A program made the position numbers and the translations under genes. 64,000 nt of DNA. Origin: Hyalangium versicolor (lineage in GTDB: Bacteria; Myxococcota; Myxococcia; Myxococcales; Myxococcaceae). Numbering within the stretch: position 1 is the stretch's first letter; each line of letters starts with the position of its first letter. Shown here one piece after another: positions 26,699 to 35,050 of this stretch. Location of the stretch: positions 310,001-374,000 of the forward strand of contig NZ_JAHXBF010000009.1 of assembly GCF_020103695.1 (NCBI RefSeq), written 5' to 3'. The notes beneath the pieces are model-generated. The model saw nothing but the letters and a program-made list of their open reading frames with translations, was not told where the DNA came from and did not search any database.

Positions 26699-29600
26699 TC
26701 ACGCCACCTTCTTCCCGGTGCCCGACACCGGTGGTTCGGGCAGCACGGCGAGACTGCCCTCTGCCTCCACCACGAGGCGGCTGCGGCCCCCGCCCTGCTT
26801 CACCACGCGCACCTGCGCGCCAATGCGCTCGGCCAGCCCGGACACGTGGGAGATGATGCCCACCTGCCGGCCCGTGGCCTGGAGCGCGTCGAGCGTGGCC
26901 AGCGCCACCTCCAGCGTCTCCGGATCCAGGGTGCCGAAGCCCTCGTCGATGAAGAGCGTCTCCACCTGCGTCGTCTCGGACGAGAGCGAGGCCAGCCCCA
27001 ACGCCAGCGCCAGGGAGACGAGGAAGGACTCGCCGCCCGAGAGGCTCGCCAGGCTGCGGATCTCGTCGCCCATGTCCTGGTCCACCACCTGAAGATCCAG
27101 GTCGTAGCCCGGCACGCGCATGAGCTTGTAGCGCCGGGCCAGTTCCTCCAGGTGGGCGTTGGCGTGCAGCAACAGCGCGTCCAGGGTGAGGCTCTGGGCG
27201 AAGACCTTGAACTTCTTCCCGTCCGCCGAGCCGATGAGCTCGTGGAGCGACTTCCAGACCTCGGCGGCGCGGCGGCGGGCCTCCAGGGCGTGGGCCTCGG
27301 CGCCGTAGCGGCTCCGGGCCTCATCGTCTTGATCGAGCCGGGCCTTCGAACGGGCGGCGACGGCGCGGCGGGTGTCCACCTCGGTGCGTGCGTTCTCGCA
27401 GGCGGCGGTGACTTCGGCCTCGGGCAGGGCAGGAGCGCTGGAGGACTCGTGCTTCGCGCGCCAGGCACGGCGCTCCTCGAACACCGTGCGGGCGCGTGCG
27501 AGGGCCTCGTGGAATTCCGCGAGCGCCCGGGCCTCATCCTCACACCACGCGGTGCCCTTGGCGAGCAGCGTGCGGACATCCTCCCTCGTCACGCCCCGGC
27601 CTTCCAGGAGCGCAGCGAGCGCCGCCTGGGCCTGTTCCAGCACTTCGGCAGCCTGGACGCGCCCCTTCGCGGCCTCCTCGGCGCGCGCGGTGGCGACCGC
27701 CGCGGCCTGGGTCGCGGACACCGAAGCCTCACGTGCATTCTCGTAGCTCTGCGTGGCCGCCTCCACGGCGGCCCTCAAGAACGCACGGACCTGCTCGGTG
27801 GCTCGGCCTTCCAACACCTTCGAACGCGAAGCCTGCGTGGCCGTGAGGGCCTCATCCGCCCGCATCCAGGTGCGGGCGAGCTCCTCGGCGGCCTCGTGTT
27901 GAGCATCCTTTCGAGCCTCGGCTGCCACCCTGTGGCCACGGGCTTCGACCTCGCGGGCCTGGGCGCTCTCGAGCGCCTCCTTGCGGACATTCCACTCGGC
28001 CACCTTGTCCGCGCAACGCTTCCGGAAGCCCGCAGGGTCGGCGGTGAGCCGAGGCTCCCACTCCTTCGAGCCCCCGAAGGCCGGCTCCAGCACGACGAGC
28101 GTCTGCTTCCGAGCCTCCGCGGCCTGCTCCGCCTCACGCTCGGCTTCCTGGGACGAACGCTCGGTTTGGGTGAAGGCGTCCTCCGCGCGCCGCTGTGCCT
28201 CGACCGCCGCCTCCAGCCGTGAGCGACAGACCTCCAGAGCGGCGCGCGCCTCACGCGCCTTGCGGGCCCGTGCCTCGGCGGCCTCTTCCTCGGCTCGCAC
28301 CGTCGTGAGCCGTGCCTGCGCATCCTTCAGCGCCGCCTCGATCCAAGCGGCAGCCTCTGCAGCCTCCGCCTGCTCGGGAGGAAGCGACTGCTCGAGCCGT
28401 GCACGGGCCTGGCTCCACGCCTCGCGATGCCCCGAGCGCCGAGAGGCCGCGGTATCCCTCCGAGCCTCCGCCTGGGTCTGCCGAGGCCGGGCCGCCTGTT
28501 CCCGCGCGAGTGCTGCCGCTTCCTTGCGTTCCGCGGAGGTACGCTCCGTCTCCAACACCTCGACCCGTTTCAAGGCATCGACGAGGAGCCCCTCCAGTGC
28601 TGCCTCGGCGCGACCGTAGGGATGCTCCTTGGCGCCACAGAGCGGGCAAGGCTCCCCGTCTCGCAGCGACGCCCGATGGGACGCGAGACTCTGGGCTGCC
28701 TGTGCCTGGACCTGTGACCGCTGTGCCTCCTTCAGCCGAGTCTCCAGTTCCTGCCGCTGGTCTGCGGCCTCACGCGCCTCCGCCGCAGCCGTCTCCGCTT
28801 CCCGCCGCGCTACCTCCGCCTCCTCGAGGGATTTCTGCTCCTCCGTGGCTTCGGCAACGGCACCTTCCCGGGCTACGCCCAACACCCGCAGCGCCTCGTG
28901 CCGGGCGAGCAGCGCCTCTCGAAGCGCACGCCGGGCCGCGCCCGCGTCTTCACCGGCCGCCGCCTCGGCGTGGGTCACGGTGGCCTGCGCCATCTCCGTG
29001 GACTCGGCGGCGGCCTGACGCTCCTGACGCCGCAGCTCCGCCCCTTCACGCAGCCGCGCCACGTCCTTGCCGAGCTGGGCCACCTTGGCCCGGGCCTGCT
29101 GTTCGCTCTGGGCGGAGCGCTCGTAGCGAACGAATTCCGCCTCCCACCGTGGCCACTCGCGAGCGAGCGCCTCCATGCGGGCGTGGTCCATCAACCACTT
29201 CTGCGCCGCCTCCGCCGCCGTGCGTGCCGCCGCCTCCTGTTGGATGATGCCCTCGAGCACCCCATTCGCCTGGGCCTCGGCCACGCGCGCCTTCTCCACT
29301 CGCTGCGAAGCCTCCTGAGCATCGCGCCGTTCCACGGCGAGTTGGGCATCCAACCGCGCCGCCTCGGCCAGAGCTGGACCCGCGGTCTCCTCCGCCGTCT
29401 GCGCCGCCGCACGAGCCACGTCCGCCTGGAGCAGCTCGGCCTCATGAGCCCCCGATGCCGCGAGCGCCTTCTCCGCCTCCGCCGCCCGCACCACCTGGGC
29501 TGCCGAGGCTTCCGCCAACGCACGGTCCGCGTTCTCGACCGCGGCCACGGGCCCTCGGAAGGATTCCGCCGCGCGCACCCGGGCCAGCAGTTCTTCCCGA

Positions 29601-30487
29601 GGCGCCGCTGCCTTCACCACCTCTTCCGCACGAGTCTGGACCCCCGAGGCCTCCCGCTCGGACTCCACGAGTCGGATCCGCGCCGCGTACCACTCCACCG
29701 CGATCGTGGCTTCCTTCAGCGCACCCTCCGCCTTCGTGCGCGCCGCATCCTCCTCCGCGAGCGCCCGTTCCACTGCGGTGCGCTCCTCATCGGAGAGGCG
29801 GGAGATGGCCGCCAGCCCCGCCTCCATCTTCTCCAACTGGGCCTGCTCGGCCCTGTGGCGCTCGTGCGCGGCGATGGAGAGCTGGCTGTACACCTCCGTC
29901 CCCGTCATGCGCTCGAGCAGCTCCGCGCGCTCACTGGCATCCGCGCGCAGGAAGGCGGCGAACTCGCCCTGGGCCAGCAGCGCCGAGCGGCGGAACTGAT
30001 CAAAGGACAGCCCGAGCCGCTGCTCGATGGCCTCGAGCACCTCGGACTTGGTGCGGCCGAAGGTCTGCCCCGAGGCCACGTCGGTGAGGCTCAGCTCCTG
30101 AGGCCGGAAGCGGCCCTCGGCCTTGTTGCGAGCACGCCAGACGGACCACCGGGCGCGGTAACGCCGTCCATCCTTGCCCAGGAAGTCCACTTCGGCATGC
30201 CCCTCGGCGGCGCCTCTCCGGAGCACGCCACGCACGTCATGAGACAGGAGGCGGTCATCCAGCTCTTCACCAGGGCGCCCCACCGGCACGCCGCCGCGCC
30301 CGGCGAGCCGAGGCGTGCGATCGAAAAGGGCCAGGCACAGTGCATCCAGGAGCGTGCTCTTGCCCGCACCCGTGGCGCCCGTGATGGCAAACAGGCCCAG
30401 CTTGTCGAGCGGTGGCCGGTCCAGCTCCAGCGCGAATTCCCCGGCAAGGCTCGTGAGGTTGAGACCGCGGATGGCGAGGATCCTCAC
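26699..30487 (-). CDS. sbcC: SbcC-like ATPase subunit of the SbcCD nuclease
   Basis: A 1262-residue SMC/Rad50-type ATPase. Walker A is GATGAGKSTLLDAL near residue 38. Two very long Ala/Glu/Arg coiled-coil arms flank a zinc hook CPLC at about residue 614. The ABC signature LSGGESFLVSLALALG is near residue 1147, and Walker B with the D-loop, LFIDEGFGTLD, follows. With SbcD it forms a complex that cleaves hairpins and processes double-strand ends, so it acts in repair and palindrome removal. It starts with GTG and overlaps the sbcD stop by four bases (GTGA), so the order sbcD-sbcC is translationally coupled. The coiled coil is unusually Ala-rich, as expected for this GC content. Confidence 0.96.
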   Translation of the reverse strand: MRILAIRGLNLTSLAGEFALELDRPPLDKLGLFAITGATGAGKSTLLDALCLALFDRTPRLAGRGGVPVGRPGEELDDRLLSHDVRGVLRRGAAEGHAEVDFLGKDGRRYRARWSVWRARNKAEGRFRPQELSLTDVASGQTFGRTKSEVLEAIEQRLGLSFDQFRRSALLAQGEFAAFLRADASERAELLERMTGTEVYSQLSIAAHERHRAEQAQLEKMEAGLAAISRLSDEERTAVERALAEEDAARTKAEGALKEATIAVEWYAARIRLVESEREASGVQTRAEEVVKAAAPREELLARVRAAESFRGPVAAVENADRALAEASAAQVVRAAEAEKALAASGAHEAELLQADVARAAAQTAEETAGPALAEAARLDAQLAVERRDAQEASQRVEKARVAEAQANGVLEGIIQQEAAARTAAEAAQKWLMDHARMEALAREWPRWEAEFVRYERSAQSEQQARAKVAQLGKDVARLREGAELRRQERQAAAESTEMAQATVTHAEAAAGEDAGAARRALREALLARHEALRVLGVAREGAVAEATEEQKSLEEAEVARREAETAAAEAREAADQRQELETRLKEAQRSQVQAQAAQSLASHRASLRDGEPCPLCGAKEHPYGRAEAALEGLLVDALKRVEVLETERTSAERKEAAALAREQAARPRQTQAEARRDTAASRRSGHREAWSQARARLEQSLPPEQAEAAEAAAWIEAALKDAQARLTTVRAEEEAAEARARKAREARAALEVCRSRLEAAVEAQRRAEDAFTQTERSSQEAEREAEQAAEARKQTLVVLEPAFGGSKEWEPRLTADPAGFRKRCADKVAEWNVRKEALESAQAREVEARGHRVAAEARKDAQHEAAEELARTWMRADEALTATQASRSKVLEGRATEQVRAFLRAAVEAATQSYENAREASVSATQAAAVATARAEEAAKGRVQAAEVLEQAQAALAALLEGRGVTREDVRTLLAKGTAWCEDEARALAEFHEALARARTVFEERRAWRAKHESSSAPALPEAEVTAACENARTEVDTRRAVAARSKARLDQDDEARSRYGAEAHALEARRRAAEVWKSLHELIGSADGKKFKVFAQSLTLDALLLHANAHLEELARRYKLMRVPGYDLDLQVVDQDMGDEIRSLASLSGGESFLVSLALALGLASLSSETTQVETLFIDEGFGTLDPETLEVALATLDALQATGRQVGIISHVSGLAERIGAQVRVVKQGGGRSRLVVEAEGSLAVLPEPPVSGTGKKVA

Positions 30488-31725
30488 GAGGCATCCTCCT
30501 GGACGTGGGTGAGCAGCGAGTGGAAGGCCTCGAGCAACTCGGGGGCCATGGGCTCCTGATAGAAGCGGGAGTAGCGCGCCTTGAAGACATCCTCGGGGGT
30601 GCGCTCGCGCAGGGAGAGGCTGGGCTGGGATTCGGCGAGCACCAGGCCGGTGCCGGTATACGTCGGAGTCAGCTTCACGAGCCGAGCCGCCTTGCCCTCC
30701 AGGGCCGCCTCCACCTTGCGGCGCAGCGAGGGCTCGGGCTTCGTCAGGGACACGCAGACTTCGAGATAGGGACGCGCCTGCTCGGGGGTCTCCGGCTCCA
30801 GCGCGGGTAGCTCGGCCAGCTTCGCGAGCACGTCATCCAGGGGCAACACGTCCCGTTCGGGCACGCGCACCATGTCCGCGGTGCGAGGCACGGAGAGCGG
30901 GCGCACCGAGCCGAGCACATCGTCCTCGAGTTCCACGAGCAGCACCTGGTGGCGGTAGTGGGCCTCGCTCAAGGAGAGCGGGATGGGCGAGCCGCTGTAG
31001 CGAACACCCTCGCGGCCGCCCACGCGTTGCGCCTTGTGCAAATGGCCCAGGGCTGCGTACGCGACATCCTCGGGGAACAGATCCACGGGGAGGGCGTGCT
31101 GGTTGCCACCGAGGATCTTCCGCTCGCTGAGCGCGGACAGCTCGGTGCCGACCATGTAGCAGTGGCCCATGGCGACGAGGGCCTGCCCGGGCTGCCGGCG
31201 ACGGCGAGCCGCTTCCAGCGCGAGGCCATACACCTCGCGCACGCCGTCGATGAGACGATCGCCCTCGGACTTCACGAAGGGGAGGTCGACGGGGCGCAGG
31301 TACGGCACCGCAGCCACCCACGCCTTCACACGGCCGCGAGAGTCATGGAGCGGGACGAGCAGCCGGTCGAAGTCGAGCGCGCCCCCCGAGCGAGGCACCC
31401 CGCCGACCACGCGGACACCGAGCGCCGCGAACAAGGGGTCTGGCGCATCGAGGCGAGCGGCGGAGTCATGGTTGCCGCCGATGACGACGACATCGAGCCG
31501 GGGCAGCTTGCGGCGGGCGCGAGCGATGAAGTGGTACCAGGCCGCCTGCGCCTCGGCGCTGGGGTTGGAGGTGTCGAAGATGTCTCCGGCGACGAGGAGC
31601 GCATCGACGCTCTGGGCCTCGAGGGTATCGAGGAGCCAGTCCAGGAAGGCGGCATGCTCCGCCTCCCGGGAGACGTCGTACAACGTATGCCCCAGGTGCC
31701 AGTCCGACGTGTGCAGCAGACGCAT
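30484..31725 (-). CDS. sbcD: SbcD-like nuclease subunit of SbcCD
   Basis: A 413-residue calcineurin-like metallophosphoesterase. All phosphoesterase motifs are present: HTSDWHLGH, VAGDIFDTSNPS, IGGNHDS, VAMGHCYM and LGHLHKAQ. The C-terminal capping region continues to DVFKARYSRFY, a sequence close to that in other SbcD proteins (VF..R). It supplies the Mn-dependent exo- and endonuclease activity of the SbcCD complex. The start at 31725 is chosen because AGGGGTGG precedes it and because MRLLHTSDWHLG is the canonical SbcD N-terminus; the frame is open another 82 codons upstream without homology. The 244-base gap to the divergent toxin gene shows no clear feature. Confidence 0.96.
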   Translation of the reverse strand: MRLLHTSDWHLGHTLYDVSREAEHAAFLDWLLDTLEAQSVDALLVAGDIFDTSNPSAEAQAAWYHFIARARRKLPRLDVVVIGGNHDSAARLDAPDPLFAALGVRVVGGVPRSGGALDFDRLLVPLHDSRGRVKAWVAAVPYLRPVDLPFVKSEGDRLIDGVREVYGLALEAARRRRQPGQALVAMGHCYMVGTELSALSERKILGGNQHALPVDLFPEDVAYAALGHLHKAQRVGGREGVRYSGSPIPLSLSEAHYRHQVLLVELEDDVLGSVRPLSVPRTADMVRVPERDVLPLDDVLAKLAELPALEPETPEQARPYLEVCVSLTKPEPSLRRKVEAALEGKAARLVKLTPTYTGTGLVLAESQPSLSLRERTPEDVFKARYSRFYQEPMAPELLEAFHSLLTHVQEDAS

Positions 31726-31969
31726 CCGGTTACCACCCCTCCTCGGCCGCGCGCGCAGCCTCCAACACTCCAGCCTCCCGGTCCAAGCACCGGGCGGGGG
31801 GTCGCTTACACGTCCGGTCTGACATTCACAAATCCGCGAGGAAATCCGGGCACTTCCACAAGTCGCCCACCCTCGCAGGTGGAGCGAGGCGATCCCACAT
31901 GCGGGGATGGCCAGCCGAGCAAGCGTCCTGGGCAGAATGGAGGCCGCAGCAAGCCCCGAAAGGTACGCC

Positions 31970-33568
31970 ATGTCCGCGCGTCGCCCTGCCCCACCTGATG
32001 AGGAGGCTCAGGAACCCGAACCTCTCCGGCAACGATGGTGGCCGGGAGTGCTGGCACTGAGCCTGGCCTGTGCCTGCGCGACGACACCGGAGGGGCCGGG
32101 AGTGCTGGCCCTCGACTCTCGCTCGGCGGCGCTGCGCCAGGACGGCCGGAACTCAACTCGGCCCGCTTCTTCACGGGCACACGGCGAACTGGGTCCCATC
32201 GACGCCCGACTCCTGGATACGGACTACTTCTTCGGCCTGCTGGTGCGCGCGGGGGTGCCCCCCTCCGAGCTGCCCGAGGACCGCAGACAGCTCAAGCCTG
32301 AAGACGCGGCGCGGATGCTCAACACGGTGCTCGCCGCTGATGTGCCCTTGAGGGACTTCGGTCCGTGGCGCATGGCGGCCCAACTGCTGCTGGAGGCGAC
32401 CGAGAGCCAGGCGCCTGTCACGCGACAGTTCCTGCACGAGCGGATGCGTCGCTTCGCACCGCTGCTGGTGCTGCGACCCGATGGCTATCTGGTGCACGCC
32501 TCCACGGGCAGGGCCGTTCAGCAGATTGGCGAAGTGCGCTTCGAGAAGGGCGCACTGCGCGCAGAGGGCTTCGAAGTCGGCCCCTTCTACCTGCCGCGCC
32601 AACGCGTCCTCTATCCCGTAGATGGCTCCCTGGACATCCACCCGGACGCCATCCTGGCGGGCGTATACGCGCCAGACGAGGACACACTGGGTCCTTTGGT
32701 CGAGGGAGCCGGGCAGGCGGTCATCGACAACGTCATGGGCATCGTCTCCCTGGCGCTCCACCCCATCGACAGCCTGGAAGGACTGGCACGGCTGCCCACG
32801 GCGGTGCGGCTGCTGCTGGAGAACTCACCCGCGTACTACGCTCACTTCCGCGAACTGCCGCACGGAGAGCAGGTGCGCATCGTCTCGCGCCTGCTCACCA
32901 ACGTGGCGTTGGTGTGCGGGACAGCGGGTGCGGGCACCGCGCGAGTTGCCTCGATGGGCAGCAAGCTGGGCCGCCTGAGCGTCCCGGTGTTGTCGCTGTC
33001 AGAGCGGGGGGCTCTGGCCATCAGCAGGGTGGCTATTCCCGTGGATCGCCTGGTGACGGCCGTCAGCGCTGCTCCCGGCGCCCTCTACATCGTCCACATG
33101 GCGGGCAGGGGTGCCGGGGGCAACGGAGGCGGCTCGGATGGCTCCTCGTGGAAGCCTCCACCAGGAGGGCCTGGCAAGTGGGTCCGAAAGGGCGAAGGCA
33201 TGTCGGCCCGCGCTCGCAAGTACCAATCCCAGGTAACTGGCGCCCCAGAGGATTGGGTCTACCAGGTGGAACGAGCGGGCGAGAAATTCGACTTCGACGG
33301 CTTCAACGAGGCAGAGGGGGTCCTGGTGGACGCCAAGGGTCCTGGGTACGACAACAAGTTCACCAACACCCTGGAGCCCGAGTACTGGTTCAAGGACACA
33401 GGGGCTCAGGAACTGGTTGCCAATGCGCAGCGACAACTCCGAGTGGCCAACGGTGTTCCCATTCGGTGGTATGTGGCAGAAACCAAGGCAGCGCAGGCCA
33501 TTCGCAAGCTCCTCGCAAGAAACGAGTGTGGCGCTGTCGAAGTCGTGCACATGCCAGCACAACCGTAA
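31970..33568 (+). CDS. Lipoprotein-type polymorphic toxin with Tox-REase-5 domain
   Basis: A 532-residue protein. A Pro/Glu-rich N-terminus leads into a hydrophobic segment and lipobox-like LSLACACATTP, suggesting export and lipid anchoring. The middle (residues 70-390) is a long alpha-helical region of unknown fold. After a Gly-rich hinge (GRGAGGNGGGSDGSS) comes a domain of about 115 residues matching the restriction-endonuclease-fold toxin 5 family: YQVERAGEKFDFDGF, then VLVDAKGPGYDNKF, where Asp and Lys form the PD-(D/E)xK-like core. It should cleave nucleic acid in a target cell. The Imm52-type gene follows after 12 bases. AAAGG precedes the ATG at 31970. Confidence 0.87.
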   Translation: MSARRPAPPDEEAQEPEPLRQRWWPGVLALSLACACATTPEGPGVLALDSRSAALRQDGRNSTRPASSRAHGELGPIDARLLDTDYFFGLLVRAGVPPSELPEDRRQLKPEDAARMLNTVLAADVPLRDFGPWRMAAQLLLEATESQAPVTRQFLHERMRRFAPLLVLRPDGYLVHASTGRAVQQIGEVRFEKGALRAEGFEVGPFYLPRQRVLYPVDGSLDIHPDAILAGVYAPDEDTLGPLVEGAGQAVIDNVMGIVSLALHPIDSLEGLARLPTAVRLLLENSPAYYAHFRELPHGEQVRIVSRLLTNVALVCGTAGAGTARVASMGSKLGRLSVPVLSLSERGALAISRVAIPVDRLVTAVSAAPGALYIVHMAGRGAGGNGGGSDGSSWKPPPGGPGKWVRKGEGMSARARKYQSQVTGAPEDWVYQVERAGEKFDFDGFNEAEGVLVDAKGPGYDNKFTNTLEPEYWFKDTGAQELVANAQRQLRVANGVPIRWYVAETKAAQAIRKLLARNECGAVEVVHMPAQP

Positions 33569-33580
33569 GAGGTTGGTGGA

Positions 33581-34339
33581 ATGATCGAGACCTACTATGC
33601 GGGTGCCTACTGGCCAGCGCGACAAGAAACCGCTGAGGAGTGTGCAGGGCGCGCGCTCATCTTCTTCAATACGATTTCTCGGAGTGACGACTTCTTCTCT
33701 CGCTGGTTCGTGCCGCCCAGGTCGCGCAAGGACGCCCCCAGACCTCTTGAACTTAGCGGCCCCACCCTTCAGGCGCTGTTCGCGCAGGGCAGAACACTCA
33801 ATGATGAAGGCGGCATCATTGATGACCTGGGTTTCCGCCTCTCCTCCGACAACGGCATGCGCCCAGGGAAGCATCAAGGCGATCACTGCGCCCTCACCCT
33901 CCAATGCGGTTGCTATGCGGGGCCTATCAGCAACGTCTGTGTCCTGAGCATGCCCTCCACGGGGCCCCATCGAGAGCATGTCCTGACGGGCCCGATGCAG
34001 GCAGCAGTGCTGCGTGCCATGGCGGTCGCCTGGGAACCCGACTGGGCAGTCGCTACCTCTGACTCTCTTGTCGAAATGAGCACGAAGCGCCCTTCTGCGG
34101 GCACCTTCGTGGGCTGGGTCATGTACTTCTCACGCCGCCGCGGTCCCGTGCCTCCTCTGCCCGAACCTGTCCGTGTCGAACCCGTCGAGGGCCTGGGCAC
34201 CCTCGTCACCCTGACCCAGGAACGCTTCACTGTCTCCAACCCCGTCCACGTGGAACTGGCCTCCCGCGTCTCCCCACTGCTGGACCAGGCCGGGCTGCTC
34301 AGCCCCGTTGTTTCCCGCCCCCCCGCTCCTCCGAAGTGA
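33581..34339 (+). CDS. Imm52-family immunity protein
   Basis: A 252-residue cytoplasmic protein with no signal peptide. The opening MIETYYAGAYWPARQETAEE, the early SRSDDFFSRWF segment and the later WVMYFSRRRGPVPPLP segment follow the pattern of Imm52 proteins, which sit next to Tox-REase-5 toxins in myxobacteria. Its role would be to bind and neutralise the toxin domain encoded directly upstream, protecting the producer and its kin. The short 12-base gap supports co-expression. AGAGG with GGTGG lies before the start. Recognition is by family pattern and context; no catalytic residues are expected. Confidence 0.82.
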   Translation: MIETYYAGAYWPARQETAEECAGRALIFFNTISRSDDFFSRWFVPPRSRKDAPRPLELSGPTLQALFAQGRTLNDEGGIIDDLGFRLSSDNGMRPGKHQGDHCALTLQCGCYAGPISNVCVLSMPSTGPHREHVLTGPMQAAVLRAMAVAWEPDWAVATSDSLVEMSTKRPSAGTFVGWVMYFSRRRGPVPPLPEPVRVEPVEGLGTLVTLTQERFTVSNPVHVELASRVSPLLDQAGLLSPVVSRPPAPPK

Positions 34340-34424
34340 TCCGCAGTCGTCGGGAACACACCCCGAAGGCACCCACGCGCTCCGTGCCTTTTCTGCCCGG
34401 AAGCTCACAGGCACAATTCCGCGC

Positions 34425-35033
34425 ATGAGCAACCCGGTCGCCATCGGGGCCGTCGTGGGCCTCGTGCTCGTCTTCCTCGCCATCTTCTATGTCTTCTGGA
34501 GGATCAATCAGCGCCGCATGGCCGCATGGGCCGAGTTCGCCAGCCGCCACGACATGCACGCCGAAGGCTTCCAGATCGACGGCTCCTATGAAGGCTACCC
34601 GCTCCGTCTGGAGACCCAACGGCGAGGAGCCGGTCAGCACAGCCATACCGTTACCGTGCTCCGCCTCTCCCTGAGCCATGCCCTCCCGCCCGAGTTCTCC
34701 CTGGACCGCGAAGGACTCGGCACCAAGGTGCTCCGCGCCTTCGGAAAGAAGGACGAGGAAGTGGGCGACCCGGAGTTCGACCGGCACTTCAACCTCAAGA
34801 ACCTCTCCTCAGAGACAACCGCCCTGCTGAACCGCCCCTCCGTCCAGCAACTCCTCTACGAGCTACTGGACCAGTACCGGGCTTTCCACATCCGTGACGG
34901 CTGGCTCCAGGCCGAGCGCGGCGGCATCCCCGGCACCGCGGATGCCCTCGAGGAATTCACCGGCCCCGCCCTCATGCTGGCTCACACGCTGGAGGAATCC
35001 GCACGGCGCGCCAAGGGCCAGACTCGCGGCTGA
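34425..35033 (+). CDS. Single-pass membrane protein of unknown function
   Basis: A 202-residue protein with one N-terminal hydrophobic helix (residues 3-24, PVAIGAVVGLVLVFLAIFYVFW) followed by basic residues, then a soluble alpha/beta region. I recognise no family. The ATG at 34425 places the helix at the N-terminus; the frame stays open upstream to 34308 but overlaps the immunity gene and has no signal. It follows the immunity gene by 85 bases and could be carried with it. The soluble part has FDRHFNLKN and VQQLLYELLDQYRAFHIRDGWLQ segments, suggestive of a helical scaffold. Confidence 0.65.
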   Translation: MSNPVAIGAVVGLVLVFLAIFYVFWRINQRRMAAWAEFASRHDMHAEGFQIDGSYEGYPLRLETQRRGAGQHSHTVTVLRLSLSHALPPEFSLDREGLGTKVLRAFGKKDEEVGDPEFDRHFNLKNLSSETTALLNRPSVQQLLYELLDQYRAFHIRDGWLQAERGGIPGTADALEEFTGPALMLAHTLEESARRAKGQTRG

Positions 35034-35050
35034 CCCCTGGCCACTCCCGC

